Assembly (NCBI GenBank): GCA_023435825.1
Contig: JAEZMB010000084.1
Location: 1 to 26,442, forward strand
Direction: 5' to 3'
Source of the DNA: Pseudomonadota bacterium
GTDB lineage: Bacteria; Desulfobacterota; Desulfovibrionia; Desulfovibrionales; Desulfovibrionaceae
DNA length: 26,442 nucleotides
Position 1 is the first letter of the stretch. The number at the start of each line of letters is the position of its first letter. A program made the position numbers and the translations under genes. The notes below the pieces were generated by a model. It was not told the origin of the DNA, ran no database searches, and saw nothing but the letters and a program-made list of their open reading frames with translations. Below are positions 14,804 through 22,866 of the stretch, in pieces.

Positions 14804-15478
14804 TCAGGGCTTGGGCGGCAGCGCCAGGAAGTCCCGGACAAGCTGCTCCAAAAGCGGGGCCAACTCCTCCAGGGACGGCTCGGAGCGCGGGGCAGGCGTG
14901 GCCCCGTCCGCCTGGAGCGGCGAGGGGCGACGTTTGATGGCGCTGACGAAAAGCGGGCCGGCGATGAGGAGATGGGCCAGGGACGGATTGATGTCCCGCA
15001 GGCGGCCGGCGGCCGCTCCGGCGGTCATGGCGCGGACCGTGGCCGCGTAAACGCGGGCGTACTGGGCGACGATGTCCGGGGTCATGCGCGGCGAGCCGCC
15101 GGCCAGTTCATGGGCGACGGTGCGGGAAGCCCGGTTGTCGGCGATGGCGGCTTCGGTGTGATGGCGCACGATCTCCAGCAGCGCTTCAACAGGATCGTCG
15201 AGGCCTTCGAGCCGTTTCTCCAAGACGTCGGCGAAGCCCTTGATGTGCCGGTAGAGCACGACTTCGTAGATCTTCTCCTTACCGCCGATGTGGTAATAGA
15301 GCGTGGCCTTGTTGACCCCGGCCTTGGCCGCGATGTCGTCCATCCGGGTTCCGGCGAAGCAGTCGGCGGCAAACAGGGATTCGGCGGCGTCGAGGATGCG
15401 GCGCACGGTGTCGGACTCGTAGTCGATGACCGTGCGGCGGCCGTGATCGAGAAGGTTTTTTTTGCTGGGGCGGGGCAT
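14804..15478 (-). CDS. TetR/AcrR-family transcriptional regulator
   Basis: This 224-residue one-component regulator has a TetR-type helix-turn-helix spanning about residues 24-70. RRILDAAESLFAADCFAGT leads into DDIAAKAGVNKATLYYHIGGKEKIY, whose A-G-V-N-K-A-T-L-Y-Y-H core is the recognition-helix signature. The C-terminal ligand and dimerisation domain is variable, as usual, so the inducer is unknown. Start at ATG 15478 gives a normal-length N-terminus; an in-frame ATG at 15499 adds seven residues and cannot be excluded. It follows copA by 85 bases on the same strand, across a perfect CCCCGGGGC/GCCCCGGGG hairpin (15507-15529). It could be co-transcribed with copA, autonomous, or regulate the ubiD cluster, whose promoter holds a TetR-like palindrome. 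Confidence 0.9.
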   Translation of the reverse strand: MPRPSKKNLLDHGRRTVIDYESDTVRRILDAAESLFAADCFAGTRMDDIAAKAGVNKATLYYHIGGKEKIYEVVLYRHIKGFADVLEKRLEGLDDPVEALLEIVRHHTEAAIADNRASRTVAHELAGGSPRMTPDIVAQYARVYAATVRAMTAGAAAGRLRDINPSLAHLLIAGPLFVSAIKRRPSPLQADGATPAPRSEPSLEELAPLLEQLVRDFLALPPKP

Positions 15479-15506
15479 GGGTTGTCCAAGGATGGTCATG
15501 CTTGGC

Positions 15507-15529
15507 CCCCGGGGCTGGTGGCCCCGGGG
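15507..15529 (-). other. Perfect hairpin between copA and the TetR gene
   Basis: CCCCGGGGC (15507-15515) and GCCCCGGGG (15521-15529) pair perfectly around a five-base loop, 35 bases past the copA stop. No U-run follows, so simple intrinsic termination is doubtful. It could be a Rho-dependent stop, an mRNA 3' stabiliser or a variant of the GC-rich intergenic repeat seen at 635-922. Confidence 0.4.
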
Positions 15530-15563
15530 ACGCAAGTCCCATGCCCCTGAAAACCGGCGTCGG

Positions 15564-18062
15564 TCAAGGGCGAATGGGGGTGGGGGCGAAAAAACGCAGG
15601 CGCAGGGCGTTGGTGACGACCGTAAAGGAACTGAGCGCCATGGCCGTGCCGGCGATCATGGGGTTTAACGTCGGGCCGCCGAAAACATGCAGTACGCCGG
15701 CCGCCACCGGGATGCCGATAACGTTGAAGGCGAAAGCCCAGAAGAGATTCTGCTTGATGTTGGCGATAACGGCCCGGGACAGCTCCAGGGCCGCCGGCAC
15801 GCCGGCCAGATCGTTTCGCATGAGCACCACGTCGCAGGATTCCACGGCCACGTCGATGCCCGAACCCATGGCCACGCCAAGATCGGCCCGGGCCAGGGCC
15901 GGGGCGTCGTTGATGCCGTCGCCGACCATGGCCACCTGACGTCCGGCCGCCTGCAAGGCCGCGACCTCGGCCTCCTTGCGCTCGGGCAGCACCCGGGCGA
16001 TCACGTCGCTGATCCCCAGGCTCCCGGCCACGGCCTTGGCCGTGGCTTCGTGGTCGCCGGTCAGCATGACCACGCCAATGCCGCGCTTTTTGAGCGCCGC
16101 CACCACGGCGGCCGCTTCCGGACGCGGAGCGTCGGCCACGGCCAAAACGGCCGCCGCCACGCCGGCAACAGCCAGCCGCACCGGGGTCTTGCCGGCCCCG
16201 GCCAGGGCGGCGTCGGCCGCCTCCAGGGCCGGATCGGCCGCGACGCCCCGTTCGGCCAAAAACGCGGCCGTGCCCACGAGCACGTCCTTGCCGCCAATGC
16301 GGGCGGCCACGCCCCGGCCGGGCACGGCCGTAAAGGCCTCGGGATCGGGCAGGGCGGGCGTCCCCTCCCGGGCGGCGTCGGCCACGGCCTTGGCCAGGGG
16401 ATGTTCCGAGCGGGCCTCGGCCCCCCCGGCCCCGGCCAGCAAAGCGGCCGGGTCCTGGCCGGCGGCCGGGACCAGATCGGTCAGGCGCGGCGCGCCCACG
16501 GTCAGCGTCCCGGTCTTGTCGAACACCACCGTGTCCACGGTTCCCGCCGCCTGCAGGGCCGCCCCGGACTTGACCAGGATGCCCAGGCGCGCCCCGCGCC
16601 CCGTGCCCACCATGATGGAGGTGGGCACGGCCAGCCCCATGGCGCAGGGGCAGGCGATGACCATGACCGCGACAAAAATCCGCAGCGAAAAGGACAGATC
16701 GGCCCCGCCGAGAAAAAACCAGGCCAGTCCCGAAACCAGGGCCACGGCCATGACCGTGGGCACGAAATAAAAACTCACGGTGTCGGCCAGATTGGCGATG
16801 GGGGCCTTGGAACCCTGGGCGCGGCGCACGAGTTCGACGATGCGCGACAGCGTGGTGTCCTGGCCCACGCGGGTGGCCCGGACGAGCACCGCGCCGGCGG
16901 TGTTTTGCGTGCCGGCCGAGACGGCGTCGCCCAGGCCCTTGGCCACGGGCATGGGTTCGCCGGTCAGCATCGATTCGTCCACCCGGGTGGCCCCGTCCTC
17001 CACCACGCCGTCCACCGGAAGGCGTTCGCCCGGCCGGACCAGCACCACGTCGCCGGGCTCGACCTCGGCCAGGGGCACAACTTCTTCCTGGCCGTCGCGC
17101 ACCAAGGTGGCCGTGTCCGGGGCCAGGCGCAAAAGCGCCGCGATGGCCCCGGAAGTTTTGAACTTGGCCGAGGCTTCGAGGTATTTGCCCAGGCTGATCA
17201 TGGCCAAAAGCACCCCGGCCGATTCGTAGTAGAGGTCCATGGCCCGGGCGGCCGGGTCCGAGCCGACAAGGATCAGGGCCGTGCCGGCCAGGCTGTAGGC
17301 CAGGGCCGCGCCGGTGCCGATGGCCACCAGACTGTCCATGTTGGGGCCGCCGCGCAAAAGCGCCGGCAGGCCGTCGGCGTAAAAGCGCCGGCCGATCCAG
17401 ACGATGGGGGCGCAAAGGGCCAGCTGGGCCAGGGCAAAGGCGGCGGGCGAGGCGTCGGGATGCAGGAAATGGGGCAGGGGCAGGCCGAGCATGTGGCCCA
17501 TGGAAATGACGAGCAGCACCCCGGCCAGGCCCAGGGCCGGGACAAGTTCGCGGCGTTTGGCGGCCAGCTCCGCCTGGGCCTCGGCCTGGCGCTGGGCCAG
17601 CCGGTCCGGGCCGGCGGCCAGGGGGGCGGCGACGAACCCGAGATCGGCGATGGCCTGGCGGATCTGACGGCGGGTCAGGACCGTCGGGTCGAAGGCGAAA
17701 CGGCCCGTGCCCTCGGCCAGATTGACCGAGGCCTCGACGATTCCCGGCAGCTTGCCCACGACCCGTTCGATGCGCGAGGAGCAGGCGGCGCAGTGCATCC
17801 CGGTGATGGCGGTGTCGTAGACGGCGTGTTCCGGCGGCGGCGGCCCCAGGGAAAAGCCCAGGTCGGCCACCCGGGCGGCGATGGCGTCCAGATTGACGAT
17901 CGCGGGATCATAGGTCAGACGCAAGGAAGCATCGGCCAGATTGACCGAGGCTTCTTCAATGCCGGAATCGCCGCCAAGAACGCGTTCGATGCGGGAGGAA
18001 CAGGCGGCGCAGTGCATGCCGCCGACCGGGAGCGTCACTGTTTTTCGTGGGGATTGCGTCAT
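15564..18062 (-). CDS. copA: Cu+-exporting P1B-type ATPase
   Basis: This 832-residue heavy-metal P-type ATPase pumps Cu+ (or Ag+) out of the cytoplasm. There are two N-terminal HMA domains, each with GMHCAAC (C18/C21 and C91/C94). Eight membrane segments follow, with metal-site CPC at 471-473 in the sixth. TGEP (367-370) is the actuator loop, DKTGT with phosphorylated D515, SEHP (552-555, the P1B hallmark), TGD (668-670) and GDGINDAP (714-721). The late-helix residues YN/MSS type are represented by N780 and MALSS (808-812), consistent with Cu+ specificity. ATG 18062 puts the first HMA ten residues in. The frame is open 11 codons further, but that part is not HMA-like. No copper chaperone or CueR-type gene adjoins it; the TetR gene follows 85 bases downstream. 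Confidence 0.95.
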   Translation of the reverse strand: MTQSPRKTVTLPVGGMHCAACSSRIERVLGGDSGIEEASVNLADASLRLTYDPAIVNLDAIAARVADLGFSLGPPPPEHAVYDTAITGMHCAACSSRIERVVGKLPGIVEASVNLAEGTGRFAFDPTVLTRRQIRQAIADLGFVAAPLAAGPDRLAQRQAEAQAELAAKRRELVPALGLAGVLLVISMGHMLGLPLPHFLHPDASPAAFALAQLALCAPIVWIGRRFYADGLPALLRGGPNMDSLVAIGTGAALAYSLAGTALILVGSDPAARAMDLYYESAGVLLAMISLGKYLEASAKFKTSGAIAALLRLAPDTATLVRDGQEEVVPLAEVEPGDVVLVRPGERLPVDGVVEDGATRVDESMLTGEPMPVAKGLGDAVSAGTQNTAGAVLVRATRVGQDTTLSRIVELVRRAQGSKAPIANLADTVSFYFVPTVMAVALVSGLAWFFLGGADLSFSLRIFVAVMVIACPCAMGLAVPTSIMVGTGRGARLGILVKSGAALQAAGTVDTVVFDKTGTLTVGAPRLTDLVPAAGQDPAALLAGAGGAEARSEHPLAKAVADAAREGTPALPDPEAFTAVPGRGVAARIGGKDVLVGTAAFLAERGVAADPALEAADAALAGAGKTPVRLAVAGVAAAVLAVADAPRPEAAAVVAALKKRGIGVVMLTGDHEATAKAVAGSLGISDVIARVLPERKEAEVAALQAAGRQVAMVGDGINDAPALARADLGVAMGSGIDVAVESCDVVLMRNDLAGVPAALELSRAVIANIKQNLFWAFAFNVIGIPVAAGVLHVFGGPTLNPMIAGTAMALSSFTVVTNALRLRFFAPTPIRP

Positions 18063-18067
18063 GCCCC

Positions 18068-18095
18068 ATAGTAAAGCCGGAGCCGGAAAGTGCAA
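18068..18095 (-). promoter_or_regulatory. Possible copA promoter
   Basis: On the minus strand TTGCAC (18095-18090) and TACTAT (18073-18068) are spaced by 16 bases, and the spacer contains a CCGG-CT-CCGG near-palindrome. If used, transcription would begin about at the ATG, giving a nearly leaderless mRNA. It is not the long-spacer dyad typical of MerR/CueR promoters. The evidence is weak. Confidence 0.25.
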
Positions 18096-18185
18096 GTGTG
18101 AACGTCTTGAAAGATGGATCGCAAGACTGGCAATTGCTGCCGGGCCGGGCTATAGGAAGGGATCAAACGCAAAGGAGCCCAGGAC

Positions 18186-18548
18186 ATGCAGGGAGATCCC
18201 CTGGCCCCCAGCTGGGACGGCCAGCATCGCGAACCTGACCGGTGGGACCGGTTGCGCGACATCTATGAAAAACTGCGTCTTGTCCTGGATGTCCCCGGTC
18301 TTCGGCCGACCGGGGTGGACGACCTCATCGAGCAGCTGGAGCAGCGGCTGGACGAAGCCGGGGCGCTTTTTCCCGAACCGGACTGGCTGGGAGACGGCCA
18401 GGCCGACGGCCCGGAGACGGCGGAGCGCAGTTGCGCCAACCATGTGGGCGCGTTGCTGGAGATTTTGTCTCGGGCCGTGGCCGCCCTGGCCGAACAGCGC
18501 GCCCGGGAACTGGCGTCGGGCCAATGCGGCCGGCGGGAAGAGGCGTGA
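18186..18548 (+). CDS. Hypothetical small acidic helical protein
   Basis: I do not recognise this 120-residue protein. It is soluble, with no signal peptide or membrane segment. It looks largely alpha-helical: a first helix DRWDRLRDIYEKLRLVLD (18-35), a second VDDLIEQLEQRLDEA (44-58), a linker with PEPDW, and a third long helix (about 79-110) with a heptad-like Leu/Val pattern. Only two cysteines are present (C83, C114). A strong ribosome site, AAAGGAG, lies about nine bases before ATG 18186, which makes it a real gene in my judgement. It is divergent from copA, sharing a 123-base spacer, and convergent with the tRNA-Pro gene. A function cannot be proposed. Confidence 0.7.
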   Translation: MQGDPLAPSWDGQHREPDRWDRLRDIYEKLRLVLDVPGLRPTGVDDLIEQLEQRLDEAGALFPEPDWLGDGQADGPETAERSCANHVGALLEILSRAVAALAEQRARELASGQCGRREEA

Positions 18549-18584
18549 AGCGGCGGGCGCTTTGCCAGTGTGGCGGAATGTCAC

Positions 18585-18622
18585 AAGAAAAAGGGGTTAC
18601 GGCAATATTGCCGCAACCCCTT
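18585..18622 (-). terminator. Intrinsic terminator of tRNA-Pro
   Basis: On the minus strand the RNA folds AAGGGGUUGCGGCAAU against AUUGCCGUAACCCCUU (18622-18591), 16 pairs with one G-U wobble. It is followed by UUUCUU (complement of 18585-18590). It begins eight bases after the tRNA CCA. Textbook form; a T-tract exists only on the minus-strand side. Confidence 0.88.
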
Positions 18623-18630
18623 GGACTGTC

Positions 18631-18708
18631 TGGTCGGGATGAGAGGATTCGAACCTCCGGCTTCTGCGTCCCGAACGCAGCGCTCTAGCCAGACTGAGCC
18701 ACATCCCG
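18631..18708 (-). tRNA. tRNA-Pro (anticodon CGG)
   Basis: On the minus strand this is a complete 78-base tRNA with CCA encoded (18633-18631). Acceptor arms CGGGATG (18708-18702) and CATCCCG (18641-18635) pair fully, with discriminator A at 18634. The first pair is C1-G72 with A73, as expected for bacterial tRNA-Pro. The anticodon stem CTGCG/CGCAG holds the loop TTCGGGA, so the anticodon is CGG, reading CCG codons, which are common in this GC-rich genome. The T-arm GGAGGTTCGAATCCTCT is standard. The flanking promoter (18723-18751) and terminator (18585-18622) show it is transcribed alone. Confidence 0.97.
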
Positions 18709-18722
18709 TCGTGAGAAGAAGG

Positions 18723-18751
18723 CTTTTAGAGTATCCCGCGGGGTTTGGCAA
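18723..18751 (-). promoter_or_regulatory. Promoter of tRNA-Pro
   Basis: On the minus strand TTGCCA (18751-18746, five of six to the -35 consensus) and TAAAAG (18728-18723, four of six to -10) are spaced by exactly 17 bases. The mature tRNA 5' end follows 14 bases after the -10, a normal distance for a short 5' leader removed by RNase P. Confidence 0.7.
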
Positions 18752-18874
18752 GCACAAAGTTTGTTGTCATATCGCGAAGAGTCATCTACTCATGTTCAAG
18801 GGGACGCGCCGTCCGGTTTTCGGTCCGGCCGGCCCTGGGCGAAAGCCCCGATATGCCGCTGTCAGGAGAGATGC

Positions 18875-19984
18875 GTGATCAAGGTAGTGGTCATTGACGA
18901 TTCGGCTTTCATGCGCAAGGCGCTGGCCGCCATGCTGTCCAAGGACCCCGAGATCGAGGTAGTGGGCGCGGCCCGCGACGGCGAGGAAGGCCTGGAATTG
19001 ATCCGTCGGCATCAGCCCGACGTGGTCACCCTGGATATTGAAATGCCCCGCATGGACGGCCTGACCGCCCTGCGCCATATTATGATGGAAATGCCCCGGC
19101 CCGTGCTCATGGTGAGTTCGCTGACCACCGAGGGGGCTGAGGCGACGCTTAAGGCCATGGAGCTTGGGGCCGTGGATTTCATCCCCAAGCAGCTGTCCAA
19201 GGTGTCGCTGGACATCGTCAAGATCGAGGACGATTTGCGGGCCAAGGTCAAGCTCATCGCCAAGCGGCGCATGAGCCATTTGTCCCGTTCGCCCCTGGCC
19301 GCCCGGGCCCGGGCCGCGGTGGCGGCCGGGGCGGCTCAGGCCGGGGCGGCCCAGGCGGGCGCGGCTCCGGCCGAACGTCCGGCCCGGGCGGCCCGGCCCG
19401 GCGGTTCCCAGACCCGCGACCTGGTGGCCATCGGCGTGTCCACGGGCGGGCCGCCGGCGGTGCAGAAGGTGCTGTCGGTGTTGCCCAAGGATTTCCCGGC
19501 CGGCATTTTGATCGCCCAGCACATGCCGGCCGCCTTTACCGGTCCCTTTGCCAAACGGCTGGACAGCGTGTGCCAGATTACGGTCAAGGAGGCCGAGGAC
19601 GGCGAACGCCTCCAGCACGGCGTGGCCTACGTGGCCCCGGGCGGCAAGCACCTGCGCCTGGACCAGAAGGTGAGCCGCATCGACGTGCGGGTGGTGGAGG
19701 AGCCGCGTGAGGCCCTGTACAAGCCCTCGGCCACGGTGCTTTTCGATTCCGTGGCGGCCGGGGTCGGCCGGCGCGGGCTCGGCGTGGTCCTGACCGGCAT
19801 GGGGTCCGACGGCCTGGAAGGCATGAAGGTGCTCAAGGCCAAGGGCGGCCGCGCCCTGGCCCAGTCCGACTCCACCTGCGTGGTCTACGGGATGCCCAAG
19901 GCCATTGTCGACGCGGGGTTGGCCGACGAGATCGTGGACATCGACGACATGGGCGAAGCGATCCTGCAAAACCTTTACAAATGA
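18875..19984 (+). CDS. cheB: CheB protein-glutamate methylesterase/deamidase
   Basis: The product is 369 residues. CheB removes methyl groups from chemoreceptor glutamates and is activated by phosphorylation from CheA. The N-terminal receiver (1-120) has D8/D9, phosphoacceptor D54 in TLDIEMPRMDG, and K105. A low-complexity Ala/Gly linker (about 141-172, repeated AGAAQ units) leads to the methylesterase domain with catalytic S189 in GVSTGGP, H216 in AQHMP and D312 in TGMGSDG. GTG 18875 is the start: AGGAG lies six bases upstream and IKVVVIDDS follows at once. It is the first gene of the chemotaxis operon. The linker is longer and lower in complexity than in enteric CheB. A GGGC-GAAA-GCCC tetraloop hairpin (18837-18848) lies in its leader. 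No clear promoter was found upstream. Confidence 0.97.
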   Translation: MIKVVVIDDSAFMRKALAAMLSKDPEIEVVGAARDGEEGLELIRRHQPDVVTLDIEMPRMDGLTALRHIMMEMPRPVLMVSSLTTEGAEATLKAMELGAVDFIPKQLSKVSLDIVKIEDDLRAKVKLIAKRRMSHLSRSPLAARARAAVAAGAAQAGAAQAGAAPAERPARAARPGGSQTRDLVAIGVSTGGPPAVQKVLSVLPKDFPAGILIAQHMPAAFTGPFAKRLDSVCQITVKEAEDGERLQHGVAYVAPGGKHLRLDQKVSRIDVRVVEEPREALYKPSATVLFDSVAAGVGRRGLGVVLTGMGSDGLEGMKVLKAKGGRALAQSDSTCVVYGMPKAIVDAGLADEIVDIDDMGEAILQNLYK

Positions 19985-20016
19985 CCGTCCCGGCGCGGGG
20001 CGGCCAAGGAACCGGC

Positions 20017-21939
20017 ATGGTGGACTGCAACGAGCTTTGCCAGCGGCTTGGCGGCGACGATCCCGACGTGCTTCGGGACGCCGCCTATGATGCCGGCGAG
20101 AGCGGGTGCCTGGCGGCCGTTCCGCTCCTGGCCCATTTGCTGTGCTCGCACAACCTCGGCGTGCAGGAAGCGGCCGACCGGGCGTTGCGGCGCCTGGGCG
20201 GCAAGGACGTGGTGGCCGCGGTCAAGCCGCTTTTGCGCTCCGACGACGCCCCGGCCAGAAACGCCGCCATGGACATCCTGCGCGACGTCGGCGGCCAGGA
20301 TTTTCCGACCCTGCTCGAACTGCTCCACGACGGCGACCCGGATATCCGCATTTTCGCCTCGGACATCCTTGGCTCCACCGACAGCCGGCTGGCCGTGGGG
20401 CCGCTGTGCGAGGCGCTGCTCAAGGACCCCGAGGTCAACGTGCGCTACCAGGCGGCGGTGAGCCTTGGCGAACTGGCCTTTGCCGAGGCCGCGCCGAGCC
20501 TGGGCCAGGCCCTGGGCGACGACGAATGGGTGCAGTTCGCGGTCATCGAGGCCCTGTCCAAGATCCGCGACGCCTCCTCGGTCGGCGCCCTGGTCAAGGC
20601 CCTGGACAAAAGCACCGACCTGGTGGCCTCCATGATCGTCGACGCCCTGGGCGAGATCGGCAACATCAAGGCCGTGACCATGCTTCTCAAACGCATGGAC
20701 GCCTCGCCCGATGTGCTGCGCAACAAGATCGTCAAGGCGGTGGTGCGCATCCTGGGCGGCAAGGCCCTGTCGCTTCTCTCCCCGGCCGAGCGCGACCGTT
20801 TTCGCGGCTACCTGCTTGGGGCGCTGTCCGACGACGAGGACGACATCCAGGACGCCGCCGTGTCGGGCCTGGGGTCGGTGGGCGGGGAGGAGGCGGCCCA
20901 GGCCGTGCTGGCCCACGCCGCCCGCCTGGACCGCGACCATCTGCCCGAGCGCTACGAACATGCCATCGCGGCCCTGCGCGACATGGGCCTCACCGAGGCC
21001 CTGGGCGACGCCCTGCGCCAGGGCGAAGCGGCGCAGCGGGCCGTGGCCCTGGACGTGCTGGCCGCCTTGCCCTGTCCCCAGTGCCCGGCCCTGCTCATGG
21101 ACGCCTTCGCCGAGCTGCCGGCCTCGTTCCAGCCGGCCGCGGCCAAGGCCCTGGCCGCCATCGGCGGCGAGGGGGCGGTGGAATTTTTCCTGGAACAGCT
21201 CGGGGCCGACAACGAGGCCGTGCTGCTGGAGGCCGTGGCCTTCCTGGGCGGCGTGATGCGGGTGGCTTCGGCCGGTCCGGCGCTTTTCGCCCTGCTCGGC
21301 CATCCCTCCGACGCCGTCAAGGAGGCCGCCCTGGACGCCTGCGTGGCCATCGGCGGGGCCGAACTCGACGCCCGCTTCCGGGAGCTTGCCCGCAGCGAAG
21401 AGCCCATGGACCGGCTCATGGCCGTCTATGCCCTGGGCCGCATGGGCGTGGGCGAACACATGGACATCATCCGCGAGGCCCTGGCCGACGAGATTCCCGA
21501 CATCCGCAAGATCGCCCTGGAGGCCCTGGCCGATTCCTGCGGCCACGACGAGGGCAGCCTGTCGCTTATCGTCAGCCGGCTGGGCGACGAGAACCGCGAT
21601 GTGCGGCTGGCCGTGGTGGAAGTGCTCGGCGGCTGCGACAGCGACAAGGTATACACCTACCTGGAGCAGGCCCTTGACGACGAGGACGACTGGGTGCGCA
21701 TCCGGGCCGTGGAGGCCCTGGGGGCCAGGGGCGAGCGCGAGGCTGTGCCGCGCCTGCTTGAACTGGCCGGAGACCCAAGCAAGCTTGTAGCTATCAAAGC
21801 CGTGGAAACCCTCGGCGAGATCGGCGGCCCCGAGGCCTTTCAGGCCTTGCTCGGCCTTGTCGGCGGCGACGACCCGGAACTGGCCGGGGCGGCGGAAGCG
21901 GCCATAGCCCGCCTCCAGGACGAGCAAGGGGAGCGCTAG
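20017..21939 (+). CDS. HEAT-repeat protein of the chemotaxis operon
   Basis: This 640-residue soluble protein is built almost entirely of HEAT/PBS-lyase-like helical repeats of about 31 residues, roughly 18-20 copies, from DPDVLRDAAYDAG near the N-terminus to the end. Repeats show the usual pattern D-x-D-V-R-x-x-A-x-x-A-L-G-x-x-G, for example EVNVRYQAAVSLGEL, EIPDIRKIALEALAD and DWVRIRAVEALGA. No enzymatic domain is seen. Such solenoids act as protein-binding scaffolds. ATG 20017 has AAGGA six bases upstream; an alternative ATG at 19981 overlaps the cheB stop as ATGA and would add 12 residues. It ends three bases before cheR. Fixed placement between cheB and cheR suggests a role in receptor-array assembly or adaptation; that is inference. 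Confidence 0.9.
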   Translation: MVDCNELCQRLGGDDPDVLRDAAYDAGESGCLAAVPLLAHLLCSHNLGVQEAADRALRRLGGKDVVAAVKPLLRSDDAPARNAAMDILRDVGGQDFPTLLELLHDGDPDIRIFASDILGSTDSRLAVGPLCEALLKDPEVNVRYQAAVSLGELAFAEAAPSLGQALGDDEWVQFAVIEALSKIRDASSVGALVKALDKSTDLVASMIVDALGEIGNIKAVTMLLKRMDASPDVLRNKIVKAVVRILGGKALSLLSPAERDRFRGYLLGALSDDEDDIQDAAVSGLGSVGGEEAAQAVLAHAARLDRDHLPERYEHAIAALRDMGLTEALGDALRQGEAAQRAVALDVLAALPCPQCPALLMDAFAELPASFQPAAAKALAAIGGEGAVEFFLEQLGADNEAVLLEAVAFLGGVMRVASAGPALFALLGHPSDAVKEAALDACVAIGGAELDARFRELARSEEPMDRLMAVYALGRMGVGEHMDIIREALADEIPDIRKIALEALADSCGHDEGSLSLIVSRLGDENRDVRLAVVEVLGGCDSDKVYTYLEQALDDEDDWVRIRAVEALGARGEREAVPRLLELAGDPSKLVAIKAVETLGEIGGPEAFQALLGLVGGDDPELAGAAEAAIARLQDEQGER

Positions 21940-21942
21940 TCC

Positions 21943-22821
21943 ATGACCTCGCTTTTTTCCAAGACGATTTCCCTGCGCAAGGAACTCAAGATCTCCGACG
22001 CGGAGTTCGCCCAGCTGCGGGATTTCATCTACGCCCAGTCCGGCATTTATGTCGCCGACAACCGCAAATACCTGGTGGAAAACCGCCTGGCTACCCGGAT
22101 CAAGGAGCTCAACCTCAAGAGCTTCGCCGAGTACCATGCCTTCCTGCAGTACGACGCGGGACGGCGTCAGGAGCTCAACCGGCTCTTCGAGGTGATCACC
22201 ACCAACGAGACGAGCTTCTACCGCAACCCGCCGCAGCTCAAGGTCTTCCAGGACATGGTGCTTAAGGATGTGCTGGACAAGCTCAAGGCCCAGCGCCAAA
22301 AGCGCCTGCGCATCTGGTCGGCCGGCTGCTCCACCGGCGAGGAGCCCTACACTATCGCGATTATCCTCCACGAGGTGCTGCGCTCGGAGCTTCCCACTTG
22401 GGACATCCGCATCACGGCCAACGACCTCTCGGAAGCCGTGCTGGCCCAGGCCCGGGAGGCGGTCTACAGCGACTACAGCCTGCGCACCACGCCAAAAGAA
22501 ATCGTGGCCCGGTACTTCACCCCGGACGGCGCGAACTTCAAGCTCAAGCCCGAGGTCAAACGGCTGGTGAGCTTCGGGCAGATCAATCTGAGCGACCGGG
22601 CGCAGCTCAAGCGCGTGGAGCGTTCCCACATCGTTTTTTGCCGCAACGTCATCATCTACTTCGATGACGAGATGAAAAAGAACGTCATCAACGCCTTCTA
22701 CGATAACCTGTTGCCCGGCGGCCAGCTGCTTATCGGCCACTCCGAGTCGCTGCACAACATTTCCCGGGCTTTTCGCCCCAAGCACTACCCCGGGGCGATC
22801 ATCTACAGCAAAGAGGAGTAG
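21943..22821 (+). CDS. cheR: CheR chemoreceptor methyltransferase
   Basis: The product is 292 residues. CheR transfers methyl groups from S-adenosylmethionine to receptor glutamates, opposing CheB. The N-terminal helical domain (about 15-85) contains the NRKYLVENRL and RIKEL segments. The catalytic domain has TTNETSFYRN (87-95), the SAM-binding RIWSAGCSTGEEPYT (123-137), ITANDLS (157-163) and FCRNVIIYFD (232-241). All are standard for class I CheR. There is no TPR or pentapeptide-binding extension. The start ATG 21943 lies three bases after the HEAT gene stop, with GGGGAG about nine bases upstream, so translation is probably coupled. Confidence 0.97.
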   Translation: MTSLFSKTISLRKELKISDAEFAQLRDFIYAQSGIYVADNRKYLVENRLATRIKELNLKSFAEYHAFLQYDAGRRQELNRLFEVITTNETSFYRNPPQLKVFQDMVLKDVLDKLKAQRQKRLRIWSAGCSTGEEPYTIAIILHEVLRSELPTWDIRITANDLSEAVLAQAREAVYSDYSLRTTPKEIVARYFTPDGANFKLKPEVKRLVSFGQINLSDRAQLKRVERSHIVFCRNVIIYFDDEMKKNVINAFYDNLLPGGQLLIGHSESLHNISRAFRPKHYPGAIIYSKEE

Positions 22822-22866
22822 TGGGCACATGACGTTATGGGCGGCCGCGCGGTCGCGGGAGTCGCG

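Noticed and set aside
15687..18071. A 794-codon plus-strand frame opposite copA
   Set aside because: The copA frame carries every P1B ATPase motif; the opposite frame is low-complexity Gly/His/Gln.
18736..18762. A possible sigma-54 site (TTGGCAAGCACAAAGTTTG) for the che operon
   Set aside because: The GG is followed ten bases later by GT instead of GC, and the same bases serve well as the tRNA-Pro -35 region on the other strand.
18780..18874. A cyclic-di-GMP riboswitch ahead of cheB
   Set aside because: GGGGACGCGCC and a GAAA tetraloop hairpin recall parts of the GEMM consensus, but the order and the receptor helices do not fit.
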